Made by a program: the position numbers and the translations under genes. The notes beneath the pieces are model-generated. The model saw only the letters and a program-made list of their open reading frames with translations. It was not told the origin of the DNA and did no database searches. Below are positions 30,751 through 39,897 of a stretch of 64,000 nt of DNA, piece by piece. Position 1 is the stretch's first letter; each line of letters begins with the position of its first letter. Source of the stretch: Bacteroidota bacterium (lineage in GTDB: Bacteria; Bacteroidota; Bacteroidia; Bacteroidales; VadinHA17); the NCBI GenBank assembly GCA_016718875.1, contig JADKBL010000027.1, positions 9,820 through 73,819 on the forward strand. Reading direction: 5' to 3'.

Positions 30751-32372
30751 TTACCAATTGATTTTAATTCATGTACTTCAAGTGAATTAATCCTGAGATT
30801 TCCCCTGAAGGCAAGACCCTCATCTGATTTTTTGTCTTTCAGTTGTTCTGAAATGAACAGTTTTCCCTTTCCTATATAGGCTTCAACAGATGTTCTGTCA
30901 AGTATAACTTCAATACTGAACCTGAAAATACCTGGTTTATCACATATATACGGAGCCCCGTTGAAGCGGTTATAGTTACCGTCAAAATAGACAACAGGAT
31001 TACCATTGTAATATAACTCGAGTCCAAGACCATGAACAATTTCAGCATCTATTTTCAGATGAAACATGTCTCCTTTTACTTCTTTCAGTTTCTCATTTGC
31101 CTCTTCAGTTGTCAGGTTATTCCATGAAAATGATTTCTGATGCAGGTTTTCAATCTCTTTTACAGGTTCACAGAAAAGCCTGATGCCTTCGGCTGTTGTC
31201 CTCAGTGTCAGCTCACACGGGAACAGCATCATCTGGTTAAAAGCCATTCCTTTGTGCTCTATCCTTCCCCATCCGATCTGTATTCTCCTGCCGTCGGGTA
31301 CATTATTATATGTCTGTGCTGCATACTGGCTTCCCCAGTTGTAGAAGTATTTGCCATGCTCCGGAGAGAATTTTTCACCGTCAAAATTACCAATCATGTA
31401 AGTACCGGAAGCCCCTTACATAACCCATTTCCTATTATTCGGATTTCCATCAACTGCCAGTTCGAAAAACTCTGGACATTCATAATATCCCTGAACAGTA
31501 CTCTTTTCTTCCCATTTCTTAAGATCCTTTGAATTGTAGATGATGTTGTAGTTATCATTATAGAGCACCATCACCCAGGTCTTCGTCGGTTCAAACCAGA
31601 ATACTTTCGGATCGCGGTCGGGACCGAGAATTGGATTACCTTCATATTTTGTGAAGCACCTTCCATTGTCTGTGCTGTAGGCCACATTCTGCGACATTTT
31701 TTTGCCTGCTGCAGTGTAGAAGACAACTAGTGCATCCTTACCCCAGCCTGCAGTGTTATCTCTGTCAATAACTGCAGAGCCCGAAAACATTGTTCCAAGT
31801 GAATCGGGTTCAAGTGCTATGCCCAGTTCTTCCCAGTGTACCAGGTCTTTGCTGACAGCATGCCCCCAGTGCATATTTTCCCAGAACTTTTCAAAGGGAT
31901 TATGCTGATAGTAAAGATGATATTCACCATCAAACCATACAAGACCGTTTGGGTCATTGTTCCATCCCCTGCGTGATGAGAAATGGATCTGCGGACGGTT
32001 TATCTCTTTGTAAAGAGTGTCGTGACCGGCAATTTTGTCATCCTGGTAAATATTCTTTAGTCCTTCTGTATTACCGGCATAAGAGACAGAAAGTGTTTTT
32101 CCGCTGTATTTTGAAATATCGTAAAATACCCAGTAATCGGGTTTTCCTGGTGCAAGGCGGATAGAGAATTCCTTTACATTAATTCCGTCTGCCATAAATG
32201 TCATCTTTGCACGATCTTCAGACTGGGAGACAGGAAGATTAAGATATCTGCTCTTAATAACCATTGAAATTTCCTTTATTTCATTTTTTCCGGTCTGCTG
32301 GTCTTTTGTTCCACAGGAGGAGATCAATATTACTGATAAGATGAAAAGCAGTTGGTTGATTTTCGGATACAT
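30751..32372 (-). pseudogene. GH32 fructan hydrolase (levanase/inulinase type), in-frame stop
   Basis: A lipoprotein (LLFILSVILISSC, Cys20) of family GH32 cleaving beta-fructans or sucrose-like sugars. After an N-terminal beta domain (residues about 30-110) come WNNDPNG with nucleophile Asp130, FSGSAVIDRDNTAGW, RDPKVFW (Arg243-Asp244-Pro245, the transition-state stabiliser) and YYECPEFF with acid/base Glu288. At 31,416-31,418 a TAA follows NRKWVM; the same frame continues GASGTYMIGNFDG, so one codon (probably a Tyr or Trp) has become a stop. Near 30,758 a missing T removes the native end SIW-stop and lets the frame run to 30,690. The C-terminal beta-sandwich is otherwise complete. Confidence 0.88.
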
Positions 32373-32436
32373 ATTTGAAGTTTTTATTATATACTAAACT
32401 TAATAGATAATTCTGTTATTTAAACTTACCGGATGG

Positions 32437-32577
32437 ATACACAAACCCCCCCCCCCGGGCCCTCCCCTCTTTTTTTTCCAAAAATCTCCCCCCGGGCCCC
32501 CCCTCGTGGATACACATGAACTCATTCCCCCCTCTCTGCTGCACAGAGAGGGGGATGCCTATGGGAGGGACTTCACG
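32437..32577. repeat. GC-rich palindromic repeat with a garbled duplicate, next to DUF559 gene
   Basis: The phrase GGATACACA occurs twice (about 32,433 and 32,508). The second copy continues into a clean hairpin (CCCCTCTCTGCTGCACAGAG then AGGGGGATG), while the first dissolves into C, G and T runs. The first looks like a failed reading of the second. Confidence 0.65.
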
Positions 32578-32970
32578 TTAAGAGCTGACATTTTCAAGAA
32601 ATCGTTTAATTTTCAGAAGGGCTTCATCCATATCATCCAATTCTTCATTTTTCAGCCTGAGAATAAGAAGTCCAAGTCTTTTAAGTTCTTCATCTCTGAA
32701 CTGATCATATTCAACAGTAGATTCATGTATCGGACCGTCAAGTTCAATAACAGTTTTCTTCTCATCACAATAAAAATCAGCAATAAAATAATTCAGGCCA
32801 CGGTAATCTGCTTTGTAAACTATCGGATGCTGACGTAAAAATTTCAATCCGGAAAGCCTTCTATTCCTTAATTGATCCCAAAGAAGAGTTTCTGAATCTG
32901 TCATATTTTTTCTGAGCTCTCTGGCACTTTTCTTAATCACTTTGAAATCAATGTACTTGCCTTTTCCCAT
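32578..32970 (-). CDS. DUF559 endonuclease-like protein, second copy
   Basis: A 130-residue DUF559 protein, paralogous to the one at 4,182. It shows SARELRKNMTDSETLLWDQL, LRQHPIVYKADYRGL, FIADFYCDEKKTVIELDGPI and a C-terminal RLGLLILRLKNEEL. The Asp of ADFYCD and the Glu/Asp of IELDGPIH are the expected acidic positions. It sits alone between GH32 and GH20 and has GC-rich palindromes on both sides (32,437-32,577 and 33,000-33,060). Its end is tight against the 3' repeat, suggesting gene and repeats travel together. Function not established. Confidence 0.9.
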   Translation of the reverse strand: MGKGKYIDFKVIKKSARELRKNMTDSETLLWDQLRNRRLSGLKFLRQHPIVYKADYRGLNYFIADFYCDEKKTVIELDGPIHESTVEYDQFRDEELKRLGLLILRLKNEELDDMDEALLKIKRFLENVSS

Positions 32971-32999
32971 AAATTCTATCTAAACTAAAACTTTGTTTC

Positions 33000-33145
33000 C
33001 CGGGCCTCTTATCCCCTCTTTCCGCCAGCTGGCGGAGAGAGGGGGGGGGGTTCAGGGGGGGGTTTAAAAAGTTTGGTTTTTTAATTAAAAAAAGGTTTTT
33101 TTTGGGCCTTCCCCCCCCCGCCGAGGCAGAGGGGTAGAGTTCATG
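33000..33145. repeat. GC-rich hairpin and homopolymer tract
   Basis: A hairpin around CCGCCAGCTGGCGG (CCCCTCTTTCC on one side, GGAGAGAGGGGG on the other), followed by G, T, A and C runs to about 33,120. The hairpin is real in form; the runs after it look like base-calling failure. Confidence 0.65.
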
Positions 33146-33151
33146 CTTTAC

Positions 33152-35044
33152 TCAGGATACTCTTTTTATCAGATCCGCAATTGAAACTGTAATAATTCTG
33201 CCAAGCGGTTTGCCATCCCTGTAGGTAATAACCCTGAAAGTATCGGCATCCTTCTGTACAGGAAGCTTTTCTCCCTGTTTGTATAAGAAAGAGTGGTCAT
33301 CAGGATAAGTATTATCAAAAGTGTAATAGATGTCAACACCTTCCAGTTCGGACCCAAGTTCAATAAGCAATTCACCCTTTTCATTCTTTGAAGGTGTTAT
33401 GATGGCATCGCAGAAACTGACCGCATAATTAATATCAGCCTGCTCAAGTCTTGTGAGATGAGTCTCTGTGCGTTGTACAAAGTTGTTCCAGTCCCTGGAC
33501 TCCGCAGGTGACCACAGTACCTCTGCAAGGGCAAAGGAACGGGGCCACAGCATATATTCAGCATGACGGAAAGTGGGAACGCTTTCAGTCCAGAGGTTTC
33601 CCTGACCTCCAAGAATGTAACCCGGATCAACACCTTCGGGAACAGGTTCAAATTCATACACTTTCTTGAGCCGCAGCATCGCATAGGTTGGTGGTTCGAT
33701 TGCAGGATCGCCCTGGTAGAAATCAATGTATGCATATTCAACAGGACTCATAACGACATGATGTTGAGCTTTGGCAGCAGTGATACCTCCCTGCATTCCA
33801 CGCCAGCTCATTACGGCCGCATTGGGCGCTAGACCTCCCTCAAGTATCTCATCCCAGCCGATAAGTTTTTTTCCTTTTGCTTCAAGTATCTTTTCAAGCC
33901 TCTTGATGAAATAACTCTGTAGTTCATTCTCATCCTTCAGACCATTCTCCTTCATCCGTTTCTGGCAGTCGGGGCATTTTTTCCAGAAACCCTTGAAACA
34001 TTCATCACCTCCGATATGCACGTATTCAAAAGGAAACAAGTCAGCAACTTCCGACAATACCTTCTCCATATATTCATATGATGTCTCCTTCCCGGCACAG
34101 ATTGAATTATCATCGATTGCGTAAAACTTGCTGCCCGGATTCACATTATATTTCTTGCCTGTGGAAGAAAGATACGGATAGGCTGCAATTGCTGCCAGGC
34201 TGTGACCGGGAGCCTCTATTTCAGGTAAGATATTGACATTCCGGAACATGGCATATTCAATCAGATCCTTCATCTGTTCCTGTGTATAAAATCCACCATA
34301 TGTTGCTGCTTCCCCTTCCTGCGGTACCTCCCTGTCCCACCAGAGTCCGGTGCGCGGAACTCTCCATGCACCTGTGGTTGTCAGTTCAGGCAGCTGCTTT
34401 ATTTCAAGTCTCCATCCCTGGTCATCGGTAAGATGAAGCTGGAGAACATTGTATTTGTAGCGCACCATCTCATCGATCATCTTCTTTACCTCATCTGTTG
34501 TAAAGAAATGACGGCTGACATCGAGAAGCAGTCCTCTCCACTTGAACCGGGGAAAATCTTCAATTGCAACACACTGAAATTCAACTTCATCATCTTCACA
34601 TTCCTCACACTCCTCACCGGCAGGAAACATCTGAAGGAGTGTCTGGATGCCATAAAATAGGCCTCCGCTTTTTGCGGCAGCAATTTCAATTCCGCCTGAA
34701 GTGACATTGAGTTTGTAGCCTTCAGTGCCAAGTGTATTCAGGAGATCTTCCTGCAGCAGCAGGTTTATTCCCTTGCCTTTACCTTCATTAATCTGAAGTT
34801 CAAGACCGGAAGCAGTGCTGATCTCATCTGCAAGGTATTCTGCAAGGGGAAGCAGTTCTTCACCGGAATGAAAGATTACTGAACTGCTCTTCAACTCAAA
34901 CTCCCCGGAGCTCAGGGACATTTTTACTGGCTGGGGAATAATGGAAAGTTGTTTGCCTCCTTCTGACTGATCCGATTCACTATCACATCCTGCGATATAA
35001 ATGATCAGTACCAGCAGCTTTAAAATCCTGATGCTTGTTTTCAT
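33152..35044 (-). CDS. GH20 beta-N-acetylhexosaminidase, lipoprotein
   Basis: A 630-residue exo-beta-N-acetylhexosaminidase with lipobox IIYIAGC (Cys20). An N-terminal GH20b domain (IIPQPVKMSLSSGEFEL, residues about 33-160) precedes the TIM barrel: FKWRGLLLDVSRHFFTTDEV, LQLHLTDDQGWRLEIK, NILPEIEAPGHSLAAIAAYP and YVHIGGDECFKGFW with the catalytic Asp347-Glu348 pair. Further on are GWDEILEGGLAPNAAVMSWR and LGGQGNLWTE, binding residues of the family, and a short C-terminal beta region. It releases terminal GlcNAc or GalNAc using the substrate acetamido group. Intact; likely works with the mannosidases and fucosidases on N-glycan-type chains. Confidence 0.96.
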   Translation of the reverse strand: MKTSIRILKLLVLIIYIAGCDSESDQSEGGKQLSIIPQPVKMSLSSGEFELKSSSVIFHSGEELLPLAEYLADEISTASGLELQINEGKGKGINLLLQEDLLNTLGTEGYKLNVTSGGIEIAAAKSGGLFYGIQTLLQMFPAGEECEECEDDEVEFQCVAIEDFPRFKWRGLLLDVSRHFFTTDEVKKMIDEMVRYKYNVLQLHLTDDQGWRLEIKQLPELTTTGAWRVPRTGLWWDREVPQEGEAATYGGFYTQEQMKDLIEYAMFRNVNILPEIEAPGHSLAAIAAYPYLSSTGKKYNVNPGSKFYAIDDNSICAGKETSYEYMEKVLSEVADLFPFEYVHIGGDECFKGFWKKCPDCQKRMKENGLKDENELQSYFIKRLEKILEAKGKKLIGWDEILEGGLAPNAAVMSWRGMQGGITAAKAQHHVVMSPVEYAYIDFYQGDPAIEPPTYAMLRLKKVYEFEPVPEGVDPGYILGGQGNLWTESVPTFRHAEYMLWPRSFALAEVLWSPAESRDWNNFVQRTETHLTRLEQADINYAVSFCDAIITPSKNEKGELLIELGSELEGVDIYYTFDNTYPDDHSFLYKQGEKLPVQKDADTFRVITYRDGKPLGRIITVSIADLIKRVS

Positions 35045-35064
35045 AATTCTGAGTTATAAGTTTT

Positions 35065-35180
35065 TACCACAGAGGACACTAAGTCCTTCGCTTTCGGCTC
35101 AGGAAAACACTGAGAACACAGAGAAACTGAAATCAATTCTTTGTGTCCTCTGTGTCATCCTCTGTGCCCTCTGTGGTTAA
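35065..35180. repeat. CACAGAG repeat, copy 3
   Basis: Starts TTACCACAGAGGACACTAAG and ends CCTCTGTGGTTAAAAA; the ends are inverted repeats. It sits between the GH20 gene and the fucosidase-like gene and contains no gene. Confidence 0.85.
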
Positions 35181-35210
35181 AAATTAATATTTAATGCTCT
35201 GTTAATTATC

Positions 35211-36490
35211 TTAATATCGAGTTTTACCCAAACCCTTTCCAACAGCCTTAATCTGCTCCAGGTGATGGGGCAAAATCTCACCTTTTGGTGTTACAACAAC
35301 TTCCAGGCAGAGGACTCCTTCATTCTTTACTATCTGTTTTGCTTTTTCAACAAGGTCCTCAGTTTTGAACTGGCTGCCATGTCCTCCCCATTTTTCACCA
35401 AGATAGGTAAAGAGGAACCACTGGACACCAGGCTCCACCCACCTTGATGAGGGATATTCATCAATTGTCATCTTTTCACCGGAGCTGTAATCGCAGTATG
35501 GAGTGTTTACCTGGACTTTTCCAAAACCGTAGTTGTATGTAACAATACTGTTTTTGTTTCCTGCCTTTGCAGCAAGGGTATGTGTGCTTATGTTATGCTT
35601 AAGCGACATATCCATCCTTGTGCTTTTGATATTATTCCACGAATAGAGCCCGTCGAACCACCAGCCTTTTACATCGGTGCCATATCTCAGACTCCATTCA
35701 CGTATCATATTTTCAAGTATTGGCTGATTATACTGACTTGTTGCGGAATCCTTTCCGTATGTATATCTGAATTTCTCCGAGACAAGCTTATTGCTTACAG
35801 GCGGATTTGACGGAAGATAAAGTATTACAGGTATGTTATATTTCTTCAGGGATTTTATAATGTCCATCGGCAGATCGCGTCGTGAGCAGAGATCACCGGG
35901 GTTTTACTCCAGTACTGAGTCAAATGAGGCATTCGAGAACAGTAATAGCCTGAGTTCTGACCAAGGGTGAACATGACATACCCTGCTCCTGCTTCACTTG
36001 CTTTCAGTGCAAAATCATCGGTATTGAAGCTGTCAACAGCATCATTCCATTCCTGAGAACCCTTATCCTGAACTATGTTAGAGCTCAGGTAATGAACCAT
36101 GATACCAAATCCGGCATCGCGGAACCAGTCGGTAGCGGGATTGCCTTTTACTTCAACAGCAGAAGCCGAAATAAGTGAACCCGTGATCTTTTTCCCTCCT
36201 TTTACGGAAGTGCAGGTGATCTCGCATTTTAGAAACCTGCCTTCATAGGATGTCAGCAAAACAATTTCATCAGTCCAGATGCCGGGAATCTTTTCCCAGG
36301 CACTGTCCGGTGATGGTGATAAATACCATGAGATTTCAGGAGATGTAAAGCCTTCGGGCAAATCGTAATTAACGGTAAGAATCTGTTTTGCGATCAGTTC
36401 GCCATCAAAAGAGAGGTTTTGAATTTTGTAGTCCGCACAAGAAACTATTAATGAACAAATTAGGATCAGAAGTAAAAATTGTTTTTTCAT
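35211..36490 (-). pseudogene. Alpha-L-fucosidase-like (GH29-related) lipoprotein, one frameshift
   Basis: Starts at 36,490 with a lipoprotein signal (LLLILICSLIVSC). Residues about 20-120 form a beta domain. The barrel then begins DWFRDAGFGIMVHYLSSNIV, with FALKASEAGAGYVMFTLGQN, and continues in another frame from 35,867 with YNIPVILYLPSNPP, VKGWWFDGLY (a W-F-D-G motif like the GH29 nucleophile strand) and WVEPGVQWFLFTYLGEKWGG. One C missing from a C-run near 35,897-35,901 splits the gene; restoring it gives KTPGDLCSRRDLPMDIIKSL. It resembles fucosidase-like proteins common in Bacteroidota, but whether it cleaves fucose is unproven. Total about 425 residues. Confidence 0.72.
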
Positions 36491-36560
36491 ATAATATATA
36501 TGAATTCAATTTATCTGATGATAGTTCTTTCTCAGGTTCGGCATCTTACATCTCCTTATG

Positions 36561-36595
36561 AACCCACCCCTAGCCCCTCCCAGGAGGGGAACTCA
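36561..36595. repeat. GC-rich palindromic intergenic repeat
   Basis: ACCCCTAGCCCCTCCCAGGA followed by GGGGAACTCACC, the same style of hairpin that frames the DUF559 genes but without such a gene. A similar phrase lies near 45,970. Confidence 0.6.
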
Positions 36596-36696
36596 CCAAC
36601 CAATACCTCACATCTCATATCTAAATCCCCCCTCTCCCAGTCACCCACTCTCCCCTTCATATCCAGTCGCCTGTCGCCATACGCCTTACGCCTTTC

Positions 36697-37809
36697 TTAT
36701 TTTTTCACATAATCAAACGGCAACCCGTTATATGTTCTGGCAAGCAGTGCAATATTTCTTTCATCTCCTTTGAGGCTGTCTGGAAGAACTGAGAGATAAT
36801 ACTCAATTGGTTTCATTATAGCACCATTCACAGGCTTGGTAAATCCGTAGAGACCAATATTCTTCCTTATCGCATCAGGAATTACTACAGCGGCATCCTG
36901 ACCATTCCAGTTAGCAAGACAGGTTATCATCTTTGTATGCTTACCGAGCATTGCCTGAGCGGAAGCTGTTGTAGAGGTATCACCGGCTTCATTCAAAACC
37001 CAGTCAACCTCCCTCAGCATATCAGACCCTGCAATATCCCTGCTTGTAAGCTGGCAAGAAGTCAGCCAGATAATGCAGTCAGGATCGGTTTTCTTAACCG
37101 TTTCCTTTATTCTCTTCCAGGCTCTGTCAATAGCTTTGCGACGGAACTGATTTTCAATATCAGGAGTTATTTTTTCTATTCCGGGAAAGGGCTGGCTCAT
37201 AAGTTCAACGAACATCTCCTGCTCACACGGAATCCATTTCAGAGGCGGATATGGTTCCATTGTGGCTCCGGGGTTCCACAGCCAGTCGATAAACACACCG
37301 TCGATACCTGTCTTCTTTATTGCATCCTCAATTGAGGCACAGAGGAAGTCAAGATAAACTGTCGTGTACGGAATATGGGGAAGTGCAGGAATACCGTAGC
37401 TTAATGAAGGATTTTCCTGTCCCCAGCGGGTATTTGAGCCGGCGCAGAAATAGCCAAATACCTTGATATTCTTCTGATGAGCAAGTTTAACCTGTTCGGT
37501 GAGAAAATCATGAACCAGTCCGGGCTGCTCCGGTACGATACCATTTTTATACCAGGCATATCCGTTACATGAAACGGCAAATGACTGGATTACATTACAA
37601 CCGAGAGATGCATACCACTCAACATGAGCAGCGGGATCAGCATCGGCCCACAGACCAGGAGCAGCAAAACCGTTTGGTCCGCCTTCACCCCAGTTGAAGT
37701 CGATGTCATAGGCTTTTATCGGCTCATTGTCAACTGCTTTAGGGGCTTCTTTACAGCCGCCAAGTACCAGTATGGCAAAAAGAAAAAGTAATGAAGTTGG
37801 TTTTTTCAT
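36697..37809 (-). CDS. Lipoprotein with a TIM-barrel-like glycosidase appearance, unassigned
   Basis: About 370 residues from the ATG at 37,809 (MKKPTSLLFLFAILVLGGCK, clear lipobox LGGC); an upstream ATG at 37,842 would add eleven residues before the signal and is less likely. The body has strand-end acidic residues in a barrel-like order: YDIDFNWGEGGPNGFAAPG, LGCNVIQSFAVSCNGYAWYK, IKVFGYFCAGSNTRWG, IDGVFIDWLWNPGATMEPYP, DCIIWLTSCQLTSRD, VDWVLNEAGDTS and KMITCLANWNG. VFIDW and VLNEA are candidate acid positions. I do not recognise a named family. It is followed by a CACAGAG repeat and then the divergent isomerase gene. Confidence 0.6.
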   Translation of the reverse strand: MKKPTSLLFLFAILVLGGCKEAPKAVDNEPIKAYDIDFNWGEGGPNGFAAPGLWADADPAAHVEWYASLGCNVIQSFAVSCNGYAWYKNGIVPEQPGLVHDFLTEQVKLAHQKNIKVFGYFCAGSNTRWGQENPSLSYGIPALPHIPYTTVYLDFLCASIEDAIKKTGIDGVFIDWLWNPGATMEPYPPLKWIPCEQEMFVELMSQPFPGIEKITPDIENQFRRKAIDRAWKRIKETVKKTDPDCIIWLTSCQLTSRDIAGSDMLREVDWVLNEAGDTSTTASAQAMLGKHTKMITCLANWNGQDAAVVIPDAIRKNIGLYGFTKPVNGAIMKPIEYYLSVLPDSLKGDERNIALLARTYNGLPFDYVKK

Positions 37810-37870
37810 CGGATCAGGTTTTACAGGACGGAAAAATCTCAATAATTACTACTAAGATATTTAAATTTTA

Positions 37871-37970
37871 TTAACCACAGAGGGCACAGAGAAAGAACAC
37901 AAAGAGCACAGAGAGTGAATTCTCTGTGTACTTTGTGCTATCCGAAGGACTTTGTGCTCTCTGTGTTTAA
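37871..37970. repeat. CACAGAG repeat, copy 4
   Basis: TTAACCACAGAGGGCACAGA at the left and TTTGTGCTCTCTGTGTTTAA at the right, in inverted orientation. It occupies the divergent gap between 37,809 (minus) and 38,013 (plus), so here it lies upstream of both genes rather than at a transcript end. Confidence 0.85.
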
Positions 37971-38012
37971 AAATTTATATCTTTAATCCAACAAGAATAA
38001 TCCACAACCATT

Positions 38013-38687
38013 ATGAAACGAAGCGAAGTGAATAAGATAATTTCCGGATTCAGGGATTTTATGAACCTCCACCATTTCATGCTTCCTGAATGGGCGGCAT
38101 GGTCTCCGGAAGAGTGGAAGGGAAAATACAGCACCTGCAGCGAGATATGCGATAACCTCCTTGGATGGGATATCACCGACTTTGGAAGCGGCGACTTCAA
38201 TAAGGTAGGTCTATGTCTCTTCACAATCCGCAACGGCAACTGGGACAAAAAAGACAAGATGTACTGCGAAAAGATAATGGCTGCCGGTGAGGAACAGGAG
38301 ACTCCCATGCACTTCCACTGGAACAAATCGGAGGATATAATAAACAGGGGCGGCGGCAACCTGGTGATGGAACTTTATAAGGCAACAGATTCTGACGGTC
38401 TCTCACAAGAACCTGTAGAGGTGAGCATCGACGGAGTACTTACAACCGTAAAAGCCGGTGTACCACTGATACTTAAACCCGGACAAAGCATCTGCCTGAG
38501 GCCAAGGGTTTATCACAGGTTCTACGGACAGAAAGGTCACGGACGGGTGCTTATCGGCGAAGTGAGCATGGTGAATGACGATGCCAACGACAATCGCTTC
38601 CATTCAAAAATCGGACGCTTCCCTGAGATCATCGAGGATGAAAAACCACTCCATCTGCTTGTTAACGATTACCCGAAATATCTGTAA
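38013..38687 (+). CDS. D-lyxose/D-mannose isomerase (cupin)
   Basis: A cytosolic 224-residue cupin of the D-lyxose isomerase family (EC 5.3.1.15), interconverting D-lyxose with D-xylulose and D-mannose with D-fructose. The metal site is visible: MHFHWNKSED gives His100, His102 and Glu107, and PRVYHRFYG gives His168, matching the His-His-Glu-His set of the family. The length is normal and the gene is intact. It begins a plus-strand block and is followed 28 bases later by a PfkB kinase and then MtlD, so with the upstream mannosidases the likely job is mannose to fructose. Lyxose use remains possible. Confidence 0.93.
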   Translation: MKRSEVNKIISGFRDFMNLHHFMLPEWAAWSPEEWKGKYSTCSEICDNLLGWDITDFGSGDFNKVGLCLFTIRNGNWDKKDKMYCEKIMAAGEEQETPMHFHWNKSEDIINRGGGNLVMELYKATDSDGLSQEPVEVSIDGVLTTVKAGVPLILKPGQSICLRPRVYHRFYGQKGHGRVLIGEVSMVNDDANDNRFHSKIGRFPEIIEDEKPLHLLVNDYPKYL

Positions 38688-38715
38688 CTTTCCTTCAATT
38701 TGATAATCTGACCCT

Positions 38716-39897
38716 ATGCCAATAATTGTTTCAGGTGCAGGATGCTGCCTCGTGGACCTTCTGTTTAACGATATCAGCTTCAGCAGCAGTAACGTAAAAC
38801 CATATCTCTCAGTTAATCGCGGCGATGGCGGACTCACCCCAGGTCATCTTGTATTCAGGGAGGAGTTCGAGAAGTTCTGCGGGAAACCATTCGATACAGT
38901 ACTGAAAGAGATCACTGGAGGACGCAAACACAACAAAATAAATATCGGCGGACCCTCAATAGTGTCATTGATAAATATCGCCCAACTGATTGATAAAGAT
39001 CAATGTGAGGTGCGTTTCTATGGCAGGGGCGGAAATGACGAGCCTGGCAATTTCCTCCTCAGCTCTCTCAGGAAAACACCTGTTGTTCTCAGCGATTACA
39101 GGTTAATCGGCAAGCCAACTCCCTCGACTGTGGTACTCTCCGATCCGGGTTATGAGAACGGACATGGAGAGAGGATGTTCATAAACTCGATAGCAGCTGC
39201 ATGGGAATTCGGTCCAGACGATCTTCCCGATGAATTCTTCAGATCTGATATTGTAGTATTCGGAGGAACAGCCCTTGTGCCAGTTATTCATGATAACCTT
39301 GCGGCACTTCTGAAGAAGGCTAAGGCAAATGGATGCAGGACAGTTGTAAACACAGTTTTTGACTTCAGGAACGAGAAGGCTGATCCTTCAAAGAGATGGC
39401 CCCTTGGTGAAAGCGATGAGAGTTACGCACTTACCGACCTCCTTATAGCAGACCAGGAAGAGGCTTTCCGTCTAAGCGGGGAAAGGGATACAAAAGCAGC
39501 ACTTCAGTTTTTCAGGAATAAAAAAGTCGCATCAGTTGTCATTACCAACGGATCGAAAAACATAACAGCATGGTCGGACGGAAGGTTTTTTATGAAAGAT
39601 GATGTATTTGAACTGCCTGTCTCAAAAAAAGTTACTGATGAACTTCTCTCAGCACGGGGAGGCGATACAACAGGTTGTGGCGATAACTTTGCAGGGGGAG
39701 TGATAGCATCAATTGTAAACCAGCTCAATGGAGGCACAGTTCTGCCCGATCTTAAAGAAGCCTGTTACAGGGGAATTGTGTCAGGCGGATTTACATGCTT
39801 CTACCTCGGAGGAACATTTTTCGAGGAACTGCCCGGAGAAAAGAGGCAGAAAATGGAACCATACTATGCAGCATACAGACAACAGATTGAAGGTTGA
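38716..39897 (+). CDS. PfkB/ribokinase-family sugar kinase
   Basis: A 393-residue PfkB-family kinase that phosphorylates a sugar with ATP in the cytoplasm. It starts VSGAGCCLVDLLFNDISF and has GGPSIVSLINIAQLI, VRFYGRGGNDEPGNF (sugar-binding GGND), SVVITNGSKNITAW and the signature GGDTTGCGDNFAGG with catalytic Asp323. Longer than typical fructokinases (about 300-330), with extra sequence in the N-terminal half. Following a mannose/fructose isomerase, fructose is the natural guess for substrate, but that is inference from context. Its last codons overlap the start of mtlD (ATG at 39,866) by 32 bases, implying translational coupling. Confidence 0.88.
   Translation: MPIIVSGAGCCLVDLLFNDISFSSSNVKPYLSVNRGDGGLTPGHLVFREEFEKFCGKPFDTVLKEITGGRKHNKINIGGPSIVSLINIAQLIDKDQCEVRFYGRGGNDEPGNFLLSSLRKTPVVLSDYRLIGKPTPSTVVLSDPGYENGHGERMFINSIAAAWEFGPDDLPDEFFRSDIVVFGGTALVPVIHDNLAALLKKAKANGCRTVVNTVFDFRNEKADPSKRWPLGESDESYALTDLLIADQEEAFRLSGERDTKAALQFFRNKKVASVVITNGSKNITAWSDGRFFMKDDVFELPVSKKVTDELLSARGGDTTGCGDNFAGGVIASIVNQLNGGTVLPDLKEACYRGIVSGGFTCFYLGGTFFEELPGEKRQKMEPYYAAYRQQIEG

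Noticed and set aside
31416..31418. Stop-codon recoding in GH32
   Set aside because: Other genes in the window use TAA as a normal stop and there is no sign of a recoding element; mutation or error is simpler.
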